NCBI RefSeq assembly: GCF_902459555.1 | Contig: NZ_CABPSM010000008.1 | Location: 62,001 to 126,000, forward strand | Direction: 5' to 3' | Length of the DNA stretch: 64,000 nucleotides | Source of the DNA: Pandoraea horticolens | Lineage (GTDB): Bacteria > Pseudomonadota > Gammaproteobacteria > Burkholderiales > Burkholderiaceae | In this document: positions 52,544-62,774 of the stretch, one piece after another | Numbering within the stretch: the stretch's first letter is position 1 | How the letters are laid out: every line of letters begins with the position of its first letter | Notes under the pieces: model-generated | Seen by the model: only the letters and a program-made list of their open reading frames with translations | The model's database searches: none | Told to the model about the DNA's origin: nothing | Made by a program: the position numbers and the translations under genes

Positions 52544-53194
52544 ATGAAGAAAATCATCGCTTGCGCCGTTGCGGCCGCTTTCGTGGGTGCCTCGGGCGCC
52601 TCGTATGCTCAACTCGGCGGGCTGACCAGCCTCGTGGGCGGCGGCAGCAAGTCGGATAGCACCGCCGATCTGTCGGGCCAGCAAGCTGCGCTGGTGAAGA
52701 ACTACGTCGCCGCCAACGTCGACGTGCTCAACGCCAACGCCAAGATGGGCGAAGCCCTCGGCCTGAAGACGCAAGCCGAACAAGCGGCCGCTGTCGTGGC
52801 GCAACTGTCGTCGGGCTCGACGCAGGACAAGGACTCGGCCTCGAAGGCCGTCAACGCCGTGGGCGACACGAGCGGCGCTATCGCGGCGAAGCTCAAGGAA
52901 AAGCCGGTGCTCGACGATGCTTCGAAGAAGACTTTCACGCAAGGCCTCGGCCACCTCGCTCTGGGTATGGTGCACTACGTCGGCATGCGCAACGACGTGA
53001 CGTCGATGGGCAACAACATGAAGAGCGCCTCGCCGATGGCGCTCACCTCGCTGGGCGGCGCCGCCTATGTCGTGTCGAACTTCCCGGGCTCGGTCACGGA
53101 AGCGGGCAAGGCACTGAAGAACGCCATCGACTTCGCACGTAGCAACGGCATCGAAGTTCCGGCGGATGCCACCAAGGCACTCGCAGCGCTGTAA
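52544..53194 (+). CDS. Hypothetical exported Ala/Ser-rich protein, third gene of the envelope cluster
   Basis: The product has 216 residues, with GGAGAAGA before the ATG. A signal peptide (about 1-23, VGASGASYAQ) is followed by GLTSLVGGGSKSDS, a Gly/Ser linker, then a largely helical body rich in Ala, Asn, Lys and Val without cysteines. A weakly hydrophobic stretch LGHLALGMVHYVG lies near residue 145. The size and composition fit a small secreted or periplasmic substrate or chaperone of the CsgG-like protein encoded next. I do not recognise a family. Confidence 0.8.
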   Translation: MKKIIACAVAAAFVGASGASYAQLGGLTSLVGGGSKSDSTADLSGQQAALVKNYVAANVDVLNANAKMGEALGLKTQAEQAAAVVAQLSSGSTQDKDSASKAVNAVGDTSGAIAAKLKEKPVLDDASKKTFTQGLGHLALGMVHYVGMRNDVTSMGNNMKSASPMALTSLGGAAYVVSNFPGSVTEAGKALKNAIDFARSNGIEVPADATKALAAL

Positions 53195-53218
53195 GCCAAA
53201 GCACCCTATACCTACAAC

Positions 53219-54631
53219 ATGATGCGTAACTCGCTCACGGGGGCCCTTGCGGCCCTCCTTTTTATTGCCGGATGCTCCGAGAAACCGGCAGACGCGCCTC
53301 AGGTCCCCTCCTCCGCACCGAGCGCAGCCGGGCCCGTACCGGACGCGGGTAAGGTCGAAACCGAAAAGACAACGGCGGTCGGTTTCGGCAACACGGCGGG
53401 TGAAGCCATGCTCGAAGCGATGAAGCTCGCGCTGATGCAGGTCAACGGCGCCGTGGTGCAGTCCGACAGCGTGACGGCCAAGTATGGGCTGGACGTCAGT
53501 CTCAATCAGGATTCGGCATCGCTGCGCGCAAACGCATTCGCCGACATCGTGCAGCAGCGTTCGGGGGGGGTCATTCAGCATCTGCGCGTGATCAGCCTTG
53601 ACGAGCCGGGCGTGTTGTCCAAACGCTATAAGGCCAGCATCGAGGCCGATATCGCCAAGTTCAAACCGTCTGCCGACATGCGCAAGCTCAAGGTCGTCGT
53701 CGGTCCGGTCGTCTTCTCGCAGGCCTCGCTGCCGATGGGCGACACCACCGTTGCGTCTCGAGACGTGGCGGCAACGCTGCGTCAACGGGTCAGCGATGCC
53801 CTCGTGCAGACCGGCCGTTTTGCGGTGCTCGACCGCGAGATGAGCCCCGAGATCGAGCAAGAACTCGACATGATCAAGTCTGGCGAAGCGCCCAGCGCCG
53901 AGCTGGCGAAGCTTTCGCAGGCCGCCAGTGCCGATCTGGTGTGGAGTGCACGCGTGAGCGCGTTCAACTACACGCGGCAGGCACGCCAATTGCGCACGAG
54001 CGATCGGCAACTCGTGAGCTATTCAGGCGGCTGGGCACTTTCGCAAAAGATGGTGAACGTGGCGACACGTCAGGTCTCGGCGGCCAGTTCGTTGAGCAAC
54101 ACGTTGCCGGCAACCGCGCCGACCACGCTGGGCACCGGCGTCGACGGACAACGCATTCTCGCCGAGATGACCGATCAGGCCAGCAAGGCCATCGTCAGCG
54201 CAATCCTGCAATCGACGTTCCCGATCACGGTACTCGGACGCGACGGCACGAATGTCGTCGTCAGCCAGGGCGGACAGGCGTTGCGCGAAGGGGGCCGCTA
54301 CGCGGTCGTCGCGTTGGGCAACGAGTTCAAGGATCCGCAAACGGGGCAAAGTCTCGGACGCAGCGAGAATCCGTGCTGCGAACTGGTCGTGGAACGTGTG
54401 ACGCAGAACCTGTCGTACGGGCATCTCGAGAACGTGCGCAGCAACCTCAACCTCGACACCCTGCCGATCGCCGGTCTTCAGGTACGTGGCGAGCTTGCCG
54501 GCGGGCAAGGCCGCGCAGCACCTCAGGCCGGGAGCACCGCAGCGCCCGCCGCCGTGGCAGGCAAGGCCACGAAGAAGGGCTCGACGCCGGCCAGCGCGCA
54601 ATCGGCACCGGCGCAAGACGATAAGTGGTAA
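53219..54631 (+). CDS. CsgG/FlgT-like outer-membrane lipoprotein, fourth gene of the envelope cluster
   Basis: This 470-residue lipoprotein has the lipobox FIAGC (Cys about residue 19), then a Pro/Ala linker. An N-domain with TTAVGFGNTAGEAMLEAMKLALMQVNGAVVQSDS is followed by a CsgG-like central domain: MRKLKVVVGPVVFSQASLPMGDTTVASRDVAATLRQRVSDALVQTGRFAVLDREMSPEIEQELDMIKSGEAPSAELAKLSQAASADLVWSARV. This domain builds oligomeric outer-membrane rings in CsgG and FlgT. The C-terminal 60 residues are low-complexity Ala/Lys/Ser. Together with the three preceding exported proteins it may form a secretion or surface-assembly system. No curli subunit genes are present. Confidence 0.8.
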   Translation: MMRNSLTGALAALLFIAGCSEKPADAPQVPSSAPSAAGPVPDAGKVETEKTTAVGFGNTAGEAMLEAMKLALMQVNGAVVQSDSVTAKYGLDVSLNQDSASLRANAFADIVQQRSGGVIQHLRVISLDEPGVLSKRYKASIEADIAKFKPSADMRKLKVVVGPVVFSQASLPMGDTTVASRDVAATLRQRVSDALVQTGRFAVLDREMSPEIEQELDMIKSGEAPSAELAKLSQAASADLVWSARVSAFNYTRQARQLRTSDRQLVSYSGGWALSQKMVNVATRQVSAASSLSNTLPATAPTTLGTGVDGQRILAEMTDQASKAIVSAILQSTFPITVLGRDGTNVVVSQGGQALREGGRYAVVALGNEFKDPQTGQSLGRSENPCCELVVERVTQNLSYGHLENVRSNLNLDTLPIAGLQVRGELAGGQGRAAPQAGSTAAPAAVAGKATKKGSTPASAQSAPAQDDKW

Positions 54632-54837
54632 AGCACCGTAGCAAGTCGTAGCATGCAGTCAAGCGGCAGGCCGTCACCCTACGCCGGGGCGACGGCGCTG
54701 TCCGCAATTTCATGAGGGGGCTTCGAGGCATATTGCGGGGGCAGGCCGCGCGAGGCGAGTAGAATCCGCGACACAAACAGTCGGCGATTGTCGCCGCTGC
54801 CGCAGAATTCGACGGGCCAGACTCATGAGGCATCATC

Positions 54838-57009
54838 ATGCGTCACCCCGCCCTCAGCAAGGTCGACGTCATGAGTGAAACTCCATCCCCTGCGCGCAGC
54901 CCACGCTTCGTGCCCAACGGTCCCGTGTTGACCGTCGAGCAGATCGCCCTTCAGGTCGCGAACGAGCGGATCTGCATCGCCATGGCCAATGCCGGCACCG
55001 GCAAGACGACGACACTCGTCGCACGTATCGGCGAGGCCATCGCCGGCGGCACACCGCCTGAGCAGATCCTCGCGCTGACCTTCACCGCCACCGCAGCCGA
55101 CGTGCTGCGCGCCCGCCTGCAACGCTCCGGCATCCACCCTGAGTTGCACAAGCGCGTGCGCGTCTCGACCTTCGACGACTACAGCCACGAGGTGCTCGAG
55201 ACCTTGCCCACCGCAAACGAACGAGCCCGGCGCATTCTGCGCGATAGCTTCCTCACGTCCTCCATCGCCGACGCCATGGAAACATTGCGGGACGACGTCG
55301 AGCACCGCTACGCACCGGGCGCCTTCGAAGACAATCACATCAATGTGGCGCAGAGTCTCGAAGCCATGCGAAAGCTCAAAGCGGGCGGCGCACTATTCGA
55401 TGACGTCGATGATGAACAGCTTGACGATTTGCTCGAACGTCTGGACGTCACGCCGGCTCAGTACGCCATCGCTCAGGCTTACGAACGCATTCGCCTGGGC
55501 GCGCTGGACGAACCGAAGTTCCGGGACCGTTTCGACGCGACGTACGATCTCGCGCAGTTGATCGACCGGGAGAGTGTCTCGCCGCAATACTTCGCACCGT
55601 GCCGGTTGATTGTGTGCGACGAGCAACACGACTTCAACGAAGCATCGTATCGTGTGCTGCGCCATTTGCTTCGCACGCTGAATTGCCGCTTCGTCGGCGT
55701 TGGCGATCGCGATCAGGTCATCCACGGGGAGATGGGCGCGAGCGACGTCTACATGGGCGAACGCTTCCAGATGGATTTCTCCGGCGCGACCGCCTACAAA
55801 CTCACGCATACGTTCCGCCACGGCCCGCATATCGCCTATCCGGTCGCTGTTTTCAAGCGAAAGGCCATCGAATCGTATGTCCGGCGTCACACGCCCATTG
55901 AGGTAATCACGGCCGACAGCGCACAAGATGTCGTTGCCCACGTCGTGCTTGCAGACGTGCGTCGCTGGCTGCAAGAGAGCGATAAACGTTCGACGTGCGC
56001 GGTGCTTCTACGCGACTGGCATCAAAGCGCCGCGATAGAAGAGGCGCTGTGGCAGGCCGAGATTCCGTTCGAATCGCCGAACAAGGAAGGCTTTCAGTTC
56101 CGGGAAGAGATTCGTTTCGTGCGCGCCGTATTCGCGTTGGCGATGCGCGCACACGAGACGATCGACGAGCGCGAACGCATGTCCGTTGCGGCAGTGCTGG
56201 GCATCTTCGCGAACATTCGCCTCTCACGCGATCAGTACCAACTGACGGCAAAACACCCGGAACTGATCGAACAGATTTACGCGTCGTATTTGCTAGGCGC
56301 GCCACCGGGCACACCGGCCGCCAATATCGGGCAGTTGATTCGCGAATTGCGCGCGAGCCTGCCGACGCTCTCGGCCGGCGACGCCTTCCGTCGCATCCGT
56401 CAGAAAATCGATTTTCAGGCGGTTGCCACGCGCCTCTATGCACGCCCCTACGATGTCGATCTCGTCGAACGCACGCTGCGCGCGTTTGCCTCGACACTCC
56501 CTGCCGAGGACACACCGCTCGCCGACTATTTCTCATCGATGATGGCGCGCCTGTCCGCCATCCGGCGCACGCGAACGGGCACCCGCGTGAGCGTGGACAT
56601 TGTTGCGAACATCAAGGGCAAGGAGTTCGACCACGTCATCATTCCCTTTCTGGAACGCAACGAGTTCCCGAACCCGTTCGCGCAGATGGAAAGCGAGAAG
56701 AACCTGTTCTATGTGGCGCTCACCCGGGCGCGGGAATCGCTGTCGCTGATCACGTCGCGGGACGAAACCCGTCAGAGCGGGTTCATCGCCTCGCTCGACC
56801 TGCCCCGCACGACTCGCCTCGCCGACGATGCGCTCGTTCGCAACATGGCGGCGCCCGTGGACACCGCACCTGCGCGCCGCTATCTGAGCGGCGACACCTA
56901 TGGCGCGAAAGACGAACTGCTGGCCCTCGGCGCCGTCTACGACCCGGCGCGGCGACAGTGGTACATCACGCCGGAGAAGGACTCGGCGGCCTTCTCGCAA
57001 TGGTTGTAA
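54838..57009 (+). CDS. UvrD/Rep-like superfamily 1 helicase with a C-terminal DUF5710-like domain
   Basis: The product has 723 residues from ATG 54838; ATG 54871 is also possible. SF1A motifs: Walker A MANAGTGKTTTLVARI (about residue 45), motif Ia ALTFTATAADVLRARL, motif II CDEQHDFNEA (DEQHD for the usual DEAQD/DEYQD), motif III-like GDRDQVIHGEMGA, motif IV region TCAVLLRDWHQ, motif V VANIKGKEFDHVIIPFL and motif VI LFYVALTRARESL. The last 45 residues, YGAKDELLALGAVYDPARRQWYITPEKDSAAFSQWL, match the DUF5710 pattern, which is common in phage and plasmid primase-like proteins. DNA unwinding is likely; the tail may mediate nucleic-acid contacts. Confidence 0.9.
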   Translation: MRHPALSKVDVMSETPSPARSPRFVPNGPVLTVEQIALQVANERICIAMANAGTGKTTTLVARIGEAIAGGTPPEQILALTFTATAADVLRARLQRSGIHPELHKRVRVSTFDDYSHEVLETLPTANERARRILRDSFLTSSIADAMETLRDDVEHRYAPGAFEDNHINVAQSLEAMRKLKAGGALFDDVDDEQLDDLLERLDVTPAQYAIAQAYERIRLGALDEPKFRDRFDATYDLAQLIDRESVSPQYFAPCRLIVCDEQHDFNEASYRVLRHLLRTLNCRFVGVGDRDQVIHGEMGASDVYMGERFQMDFSGATAYKLTHTFRHGPHIAYPVAVFKRKAIESYVRRHTPIEVITADSAQDVVAHVVLADVRRWLQESDKRSTCAVLLRDWHQSAAIEEALWQAEIPFESPNKEGFQFREEIRFVRAVFALAMRAHETIDERERMSVAAVLGIFANIRLSRDQYQLTAKHPELIEQIYASYLLGAPPGTPAANIGQLIRELRASLPTLSAGDAFRRIRQKIDFQAVATRLYARPYDVDLVERTLRAFASTLPAEDTPLADYFSSMMARLSAIRRTRTGTRVSVDIVANIKGKEFDHVIIPFLERNEFPNPFAQMESEKNLFYVALTRARESLSLITSRDETRQSGFIASLDLPRTTRLADDALVRNMAAPVDTAPARRYLSGDTYGAKDELLALGAVYDPARRQWYITPEKDSAAFSQWL

Positions 57010-57103
57010 CGAAGTTCGCGCGACGCGGGTAGAATCCGCAACGCGCGGCGAACATGGCGGGCGAAGGTCGCTGCTAACGCAACATTTGACGGGACACATC
57101 CTC

Positions 57104-57574
57104 ATGAAGAAAGCACTCGCACTCGCAGTGGCGCTGACGGCCGCCGCGAATTGGGCACATGCCGAGAGGATCGGCGACGTGAGCACGGCATTCAAATTGC
57201 TGGGCCCGGATCACAAGATTGTCGTGGATGCCTTCGACGACCCGAAGGTGCGCGGCGTCACTTGCTACGTGTCGCGCGCGAAGACCGGTGGCATGAAGGG
57301 CATGGTCGGGCTGGCGGAAGACAAGTCCGAAGCCTCGATTGCCTGCCGCCCCGTGGGACCGATTTCGTTCGGCGCGCCACTGCCGAAGGAAGAAGAGGTT
57401 TTCTCCGAAGGGCTGTCCCCGCTCTTCAAGAAGCTGCGTATCGTGCGCATGGTCGACAAGACGCGCAACACACTCGTTTATCTCACCTACTCCGACAAGC
57501 TCATCGACGGCTCCCCGCAGAACAGCGTGACCGCGGTGCCCGTGGACCGGGGCACGCCGATTCCGATGAAGTGA
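57104..57574 (+). CDS. creA: CreA family protein
   Basis: The product has 156 residues from MKKALALAVALTAAANWAHAERIGDV at 57104, with a cleavable signal near residue 22. The family core is KIVVDAFDDPKVRGVTCYVSRAKTGGMKGMVGLAEDKSEASIACRPVGPI, with two Cys that may form a disulfide, and the C-terminal LVYLTYSDKLIDGSPQNSVTAVPV. CreA is a widely conserved periplasmic protein of unknown function. It lies 95 bp downstream of the helicase gene on the same strand. Confidence 0.93.
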   Translation: MKKALALAVALTAAANWAHAERIGDVSTAFKLLGPDHKIVVDAFDDPKVRGVTCYVSRAKTGGMKGMVGLAEDKSEASIACRPVGPISFGAPLPKEEEVFSEGLSPLFKKLRIVRMVDKTRNTLVYLTYSDKLIDGSPQNSVTAVPVDRGTPIPMK

Positions 57575-57605
57575 GCGCTCGACCTGGCTTACTGCGCGGC
57601 AGGCC

Positions 57606-59510
57606 TCATCCGCGCAGTAAGCCGAATCGCTTCAATTTCCGGTAAAGCGTGTTGCGGCTCACGCCGAGCTTGCGCGCCGCTGCACTCACTTGCCCCTGAC
57701 AAGCGTCGAGCGTAGCCCGCAGCGCCTGGCGCTCTGCGGCTTCCAGCGGGGCCTCCGTCTGAGATGCTTCGGCCGCCACCCGCTCCACGTCGAGCAACTC
57801 ATCGGGCAAGTCGTCCAGCGTGACAACACCGCTCTCGCTCAGCGCGACGAGCGTGCGGATGACGCTGCGCATCTGACGCACATTGCCCGGCCACGCGTAG
57901 GCGCAAAGCTGGTCCTGCGCCGCGTCGGTCACAGTGATCCGGCCTTGCTCGCAGGCCTGTGCCAATAGCCGCTGAATCAGGTCGATCTTGTCTTCACGCT
58001 CGCGCAGCGGCGGCACACCGACTTCCAGGCCGCTCAGGCGATAGAAGAGATCCTCGCGGAATAGCCGTTCGGCGATACGCTCGGAAAGGTCGCGGTGCGT
58101 CGCGCTGAGTATGCGAATGTCCAGCGGCACCGGCTCGCCGCCGCCAAGCGGCGACACCATGCGGTCTTCGAGCACGCGCAGCAGGCGGGTTTGCATGGCA
58201 AACGGCATATCGCCGATCTCGTCGAGAAACAGCGTGCCGCCATTCGCCTGCCACAGCTTGCCGTTCATCCCCTCTTTGCGCGCCCCGGTGAAGCTGCCGC
58301 CCACGTATCCGAAAAGCTCGCTCTCGATGAGCGACTCGGGAATCGCCGCGCAATTCAGCGCGACAAACGGACCGTTCGCTCTCGCACTTGCCGCGTGCAC
58401 CGCGCGCGCGAAGACTTCCTTGCCGCTCCCGGTTTCGCCGCGAATGAGGACCGGCACATCGTGGGCGAAGACACGGCACGCCCGGGAAAACTCGCGTGCC
58501 AGCGCCGGATCGGAAAACGGCGGCGCAGACGTTTCCTGCCCGGGAATCGGCAGATGGCCAATGCGCCGTGCCGCGCGATGCGGCGCCCGCACCATCGCCA
58601 GCAGCGATTCGCCGTGATGCGTGCGAATCGGCCAGCACGCGCTCGGCGCGGGGTGCGCTTGTGCCAGCAGCGCGTCGAGCGTTTGCGCAAACCATCGATC
58701 CACGCGGGTGCCCACGATCTCGTCGCGTATCACGCCCAGTCGATTCAACGCGCTTTGGTTGGCGGCAAGCACGCGGCCGGCGTCGTCGAACGCGATCAAC
58801 GCCTGCGCGAAGCCGCCGAGATGATCGGCCTGCTCCTGCAATTGCAGCAGCCATTCGTCGCGATAGTGCAGGAAGAAATACTCGCTCTCCACCACCTTCG
58901 CCGACAGGTTCACGAGCGCGAGCGTATGGAATTGGCTCTGCCGGGTGAGGTCGGCGCTCGTCGACGACACGTCGATCACGGCCAGCAGTTCGCCTTGCGG
59001 GGCAAATACGGGACTTGCCGTACAGGTGAGCGCCGTATGCAGCGCTCGGAAGTGATCCTGCTGACAGATGATGACGGGGGCACGCTCGACCACGCAGGTG
59101 CCAATACCGTTGGTCCCTTCGCACGACTCGCTCCAGTCGGCGCCCGGCCAAAGCCCTGCGCGATGGAAATCGTCGCGCTGGCCGTCGTGGAGCCGGGAGT
59201 CGACGATCACCCCGTCCGGTGCCGTGAGCAACACCGCCTGGTGCGGATTCATCAATTGGCGTTGCAGACGCTCGAGCACAGGGGTGGACACGCTGCGCAG
59301 GCACTCCATTGCGCTGCGCCGCTCGCGCAACTGTGCCGACTCCAGCACGCGCGGCGCCATCCGCGCGCCCGGATCGAGCGCATGGGTATCCAGACAGCGG
59401 CGCCAGGAATCGGCGATGTTCGGGTCTGTCGCGGCAGCACCATGCAGCGAATGACCCTGTACCGCATTGAGCACACGGCGCGCGTGCGCAGACTCTGTAT
59501 TGGCTGGCAT
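57606..59510 (-). CDS. Sigma-54-dependent transcriptional activator, AcoR-like
   Basis: The product has 634 residues from [14 protein letters not shown] at 59510. The N-terminal GAF sensor (about 70-260) has [37 protein letters not shown], the AcoR/AdhR signature, followed by a PAS-like region ([22 protein letters not shown]). The AAA+ domain has [16 protein letters not shown] (Walker A), GSFTGA in place of GAFTGA for sigma-54 contact, and [13 protein letters not shown] (Walker B). The Fis-type HTH is [23 protein letters not shown]. It is divergent from the aldehyde dehydrogenase gene and very likely activates it in response to an alcohol or aldehyde. Confidence 0.93.
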   Translation of the reverse strand: MPANTESAHARRVLNAVQGHSLHGAAATDPNIADSWRRCLDTHALDPGARMAPRVLESAQLRERRSAMECLRSVSTPVLERLQRQLMNPHQAVLLTAPDGVIVDSRLHDGQRDDFHRAGLWPGADWSESCEGTNGIGTCVVERAPVIICQQDHFRALHTALTCTASPVFAPQGELLAVIDVSSTSADLTRQSQFHTLALVNLSAKVVESEYFFLHYRDEWLLQLQEQADHLGGFAQALIAFDDAGRVLAANQSALNRLGVIRDEIVGTRVDRWFAQTLDALLAQAHPAPSACWPIRTHHGESLLAMVRAPHRAARRIGHLPIPGQETSAPPFSDPALAREFSRACRVFAHDVPVLIRGETGSGKEVFARAVHAASARANGPFVALNCAAIPESLIESELFGYVGGSFTGARKEGMNGKLWQANGGTLFLDEIGDMPFAMQTRLLRVLEDRMVSPLGGGEPVPLDIRILSATHRDLSERIAERLFREDLFYRLSGLEVGVPPLREREDKIDLIQRLLAQACEQGRITVTDAAQDQLCAYAWPGNVRQMRSVIRTLVALSESGVVTLDDLPDELLDVERVAAEASQTEAPLEAAERQALRATLDACQGQVSAAARKLGVSRNTLYRKLKRFGLLRG

Positions 59511-59619
59511 TGGTCGGTCTCCCCCGTGCCGGATGATCTCGTAGTCGTTCCCGAAGCATGTCCCATGCCGGAGCTCATTGCAATGCGCTATGTCAATCGG
59601 AAGACGCAAGTCGATTGCC

Positions 59620-59684
59620 TGTCACGACCACGAGACAAGGGATGTCACCGTCCGAGACAAAGGTGTCACGGATTCGTGACACCT
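59620..59684. promoter_or_regulatory. Three tandem TGTC-N9/10-GACA sites (candidate enhancer sequence)
   Basis: Three dyads occur in 65 bases: 59620-59637 (N10), 59643-59659 (N9) and 59661-59684, where AGGTGTCACG and CGTGACACCT pair perfectly around GATT. They lie 50-115 bases upstream of a sigma-54 promoter and next to the gene of an AcoR-like activator. They are therefore the probable upstream activating sites. Confidence 0.7.
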
Positions 59685-59734
59685 GGCGACCGCCACACGC
59701 CCGTGACCCGCGTGGATACGGCATTGGCCGAAGG

Positions 59735-59750
59735 TGGCCCGCGAATTGCT
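59735..59750 (+). promoter_or_regulatory. Sigma-54 (-24/-12) promoter of the aldehyde dehydrogenase gene
   Basis: TGGCCCGCGAATTGCT contains the invariant GG (59736-59737) and GC (59748-59749) with exactly ten bases between, close to the TGGCAC-N5-TTGCW consensus. The start of transcription would be near 59761, about 45 bases before the ATG at 59805. Confidence 0.75.
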
Positions 59751-59804
59751 TACTACCCCGCGTGGCCACAGCGCCGCCGACACGACAATATCCGGAGACA
59801 CAAC

Positions 59805-61325
59805 ATGCGATACGCCCCACCCGGCACGCCCGGTGCCCTGCTGTCTTTGCAAGCGCGGTACGAAAACTACATCGGCGGCAAGTTCGTCCCGCCCGTGGAA
59901 GGACGGTATTTCGTCAACACGTCGCCCGTCACCGGCGGCATCATCGGCGAGTTTCCGCGATCCAGCGGCGCAGATATCGAGCTTGCGCTCGACGCGGCGC
60001 ATGCCGCAGCGCCCAAGTGGGGCAAGACGTCGGTACAGGCGCGCTCGCGCATTCTGTTGCAAATCGCCGACCGCCTCGAAGCGCAGTTGGAGCGGTTCGC
60101 CGTCGCCGAGACATGGGACAACGGCAAACCGGTGCGCGAGACGCTCGCCGCCGACCTTCCGCTGGCCATCGATCACTTTCGCTACTTCGCCGGGTGCATC
60201 CGCGCGCAGGAAGGGACGGCTGCGGAGATCGACGAGCACACCGCCGCCTATCATTTCCATGAGCCGCTGGGCGTCGTCGGCCAGATCATTCCGTGGAATT
60301 TCCCGCTGCTGATGGCCGCGTGGAAGCTGGCCCCCGCGCTCGCCGCAGGCAACTGCGTGGTGCTCAAACCCGCCGAGCAAACGCCCCTTTCGATCACCCT
60401 GTTCGCCGAACTGGTCGGCGATCTACTGCCGCCGGGGGTGCTGAACATCGTTCAGGGTTTCGGCAAGGAAGCCGGCGAAGCCCTGGCGACCAGCCGCCGC
60501 ATCGCCAAGATCGCCTTCACCGGATCGACGCCCGTGGGCGGGCACATCCTGGCGAAGGCCGCCGCCAATCTGATTCCGAGCACCGTCGAGTTGGGTGGCA
60601 AGTCGCCGAACATCTTCTTCGAAGACATCATGCGCGGCGAGCCGGAGTTCATCGAGAAGGCCGCCGAAGGCCTCGTGCTGGGCTTTCTGAATCAGGGTGA
60701 GGTCTGCACCTGCCCGTCGCGCGCGCTCGTACAGGAATCGATCTACGAGCCCTTCATGGAAGTCGTGATGGCACGGGTCGCACGTATCAAGCGCGGCGAC
60801 CCGCTCGACACGGAAACGGCCGTCGGCGCGCAAGCGTCGCAGCAGCAGTTCGACAAGATCCTCACGTACCTCGATCTCGCCCGCAAGGAAGGTGCACAGG
60901 TGCTGACGGGCGGCGGCATCGAAATACTGGAGGGCCCGCTGGCGTCGGGCTTCTATATCCAGCCGACCCTGCTCAAGGGTGACAACCGCATGCGCGTGTT
61001 CCAGGAAGAGATCTTCGGTCCGGTAGTCGGCGTGACCACGTTCCGCGACGAGGCGGAAGCGCTGGCGATCGCCAACGACACCGAGTTCGGTCTGGGCGCC
61101 GGGGTGTGGACACGCGACATCAATCGCGCGTACCGCATGGGCCGCAGCATTCAGGCGGGACGCGTGTGGACCAACTGCTATCACCTCTATCCGGCGCATG
61201 CCGCGTTCGGCGGGTACAAGAAGTCCGGTATCGGTCGCGAGACGCACAAGATGATGCTCGACCACTATCAGCAGACGAAGAATCTGCTGGTGAGCTACGA
61301 CATCAATCCGCTCGGATTCTTCTGA
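59805..61325 (+). CDS. NAD-dependent aldehyde dehydrogenase (ExaC/AldB-like)
   Basis: The product has 506 residues from ATG 59805, with GGAG upstream; the frame is open far 5' without meaning. The NAD-binding [34 protein letters not shown] and [12 protein letters not shown], the general base Glu in [11 protein letters not shown] and the catalytic Cys in [12 protein letters not shown] are clear. Length and the C-terminus ([24 protein letters not shown]) match acetaldehyde dehydrogenases of the ExaC/AcoD group. It oxidises the aldehyde from the alcohol dehydrogenase encoded next. Expression is expected from the sigma-54 promoter upstream. Confidence 0.95.
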   Translation: MRYAPPGTPGALLSLQARYENYIGGKFVPPVEGRYFVNTSPVTGGIIGEFPRSSGADIELALDAAHAAAPKWGKTSVQARSRILLQIADRLEAQLERFAVAETWDNGKPVRETLAADLPLAIDHFRYFAGCIRAQEGTAAEIDEHTAAYHFHEPLGVVGQIIPWNFPLLMAAWKLAPALAAGNCVVLKPAEQTPLSITLFAELVGDLLPPGVLNIVQGFGKEAGEALATSRRIAKIAFTGSTPVGGHILAKAAANLIPSTVELGGKSPNIFFEDIMRGEPEFIEKAAEGLVLGFLNQGEVCTCPSRALVQESIYEPFMEVVMARVARIKRGDPLDTETAVGAQASQQQFDKILTYLDLARKEGAQVLTGGGIEILEGPLASGFYIQPTLLKGDNRMRVFQEEIFGPVVGVTTFRDEAEALAIANDTEFGLGAGVWTRDINRAYRMGRSIQAGRVWTNCYHLYPAHAAFGGYKKSGIGRETHKMMLDHYQQTKNLLVSYDINPLGFF

Positions 61326-61497
61326 GCGTTCACTCTAGTCGCCTCTGAGTTTGCAGCAGATCAAAGACGCATCGCGCCGTAGGTGCGATGCTGTCTTCAG
61401 TGCTTGCGAACGATGATTCTGGACACCACATGCGCGCTCGCGTCGAGAAACCGGCGCGCGTGGTGTGCCCCTCACAGAACGAATAAGGAGCATGACC

Positions 61498-62646
61498 ATG
61501 AGCACGACCTTCTTTATCCCCGCCGTCAACATGATGGGCATCGGCAGCCTCGACGAGGCGATTGGCGCCCTGCGTCAGTACCATTTCCGCCGTGCACTGA
61601 TCGTGACCGACGCCGGACTCGCCAAGGCGGGTGTTGCGGACAAGGTAGCGAAGCTGCTGGCGCAACAGGACATTCAATCCGTGGTATTCGACGGCGCGAA
61701 GCCGAACCCGACGGTCGGCAACGTGGAAGCCGGGCTTACCATCCTCAAGCAGAGCCAGTGCGATTTTGTGATCTCGCTGGGCGGCGGGTCGCCGCATGAC
61801 TGTGCGAAAGGCATTGCGCTGTGCGCTGCCAATGGCGGGCGGATTGCCGATTACGAAGGCGTCGACCGTTCGAAGAAGCCGCAACTGCCGCTCGTCACGA
61901 TCAATACGACGGCCGGCACCGCGAGCGAGATGACGCGGTTCTGCATCATCACGGACGAAAAGCGTCATGTGAAGATGGCAATCGTGGACCGTAACGTCAC
62001 GCCGTTGCTGTCGGTCAATGATCCAGCGCTGATGGCGGCGATGCCCAAGGGGCTGACGGCGGCGACGGGGATGGATGCGCTAACGCATGCGACGGAAGCG
62101 TATGTGTCGACCGCGGCCACGCCGATCACCGATGCCTGTGCGTTGAAGGCGGTCACGCTGATTTCGCAGAACCTGCGTCGCGCGGTATCGCATGGCGACG
62201 ACATGACGGCGCGCGAGAACATGGCGTACGCACAGTTCCTCGCAGGGATGGCGTTCAACAACGCATCCCTCGGGTACGTGCACGCGATGGCGCATCAACT
62301 CGGCGGATTCTACGACTTGCCGCATGGCGTCTGCAACGCGGTGCTGCTACCGCATGTGGAAGAGTTCAACGCGAGCGTGAGTGCGGGACGGTTGAAGGAT
62401 ATCGCGCAGGCGATGGGTGAGAAGGTGGACGGTCTGAGCGACGAAGAAGGCGCAAAGGTGGCGATTGCCGCGATCCGCCGGCTGTCGAAGGACATCGGGA
62501 TTCCGAACGGGTTGACCGAACTCGGCGCGAAGCTCGAAGACGTCCCGACGCTTGCCGCGAATGCGATGCAGGACGCCTGCGGGTTCACCAACCCGCGCCG
62601 TGCAGAACAAGCCGAGATCGAAGAGATCTTCCGCCGGGCGTTCTGA
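61498..62646 (+). CDS. Iron-containing alcohol dehydrogenase (group III)
   Basis: The product has 382 residues from ATG 61498, which has AAGGAG seven bases upstream; ATG 61492 is too close to that site. NAD-binding [27 protein letters not shown], and the metal ligands Asp and His in [14 protein letters not shown], His in [11 protein letters not shown] and His in [16 protein letters not shown] are all present. It converts a primary alcohol to the aldehyde with NAD+. With the aldehyde dehydrogenase and AcoR-like activator it forms an inducible alcohol-oxidation unit. Confidence 0.95.
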   Translation: MSTTFFIPAVNMMGIGSLDEAIGALRQYHFRRALIVTDAGLAKAGVADKVAKLLAQQDIQSVVFDGAKPNPTVGNVEAGLTILKQSQCDFVISLGGGSPHDCAKGIALCAANGGRIADYEGVDRSKKPQLPLVTINTTAGTASEMTRFCIITDEKRHVKMAIVDRNVTPLLSVNDPALMAAMPKGLTAATGMDALTHATEAYVSTAATPITDACALKAVTLISQNLRRAVSHGDDMTARENMAYAQFLAGMAFNNASLGYVHAMAHQLGGFYDLPHGVCNAVLLPHVEEFNASVSAGRLKDIAQAMGEKVDGLSDEEGAKVAIAAIRRLSKDIGIPNGLTELGAKLEDVPTLAANAMQDACGFTNPRRAEQAEIEEIFRRAF

Positions 62647-62774
62647 GAGCGAGTTGCATGGGTTCGTTGACGCGGCCCTATGGCGGGCTCGTCAACGTGC
62701 CGGGTGGAGCGGTGAATTGTGGTAAGCGCGATCTGATCTGACGGTTACCCGATTTGACGAAGGCGATTGTCAGG

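Noticed and set aside
58095-59804. Apparent 570-codon N-terminal extension of the aldehyde dehydrogenase
   Set aside because: The frame merely stays open antisense to the sigma-54 activator gene and through the regulatory region; the -24/-12 promoter and ribosome-binding site place the start at 59805.
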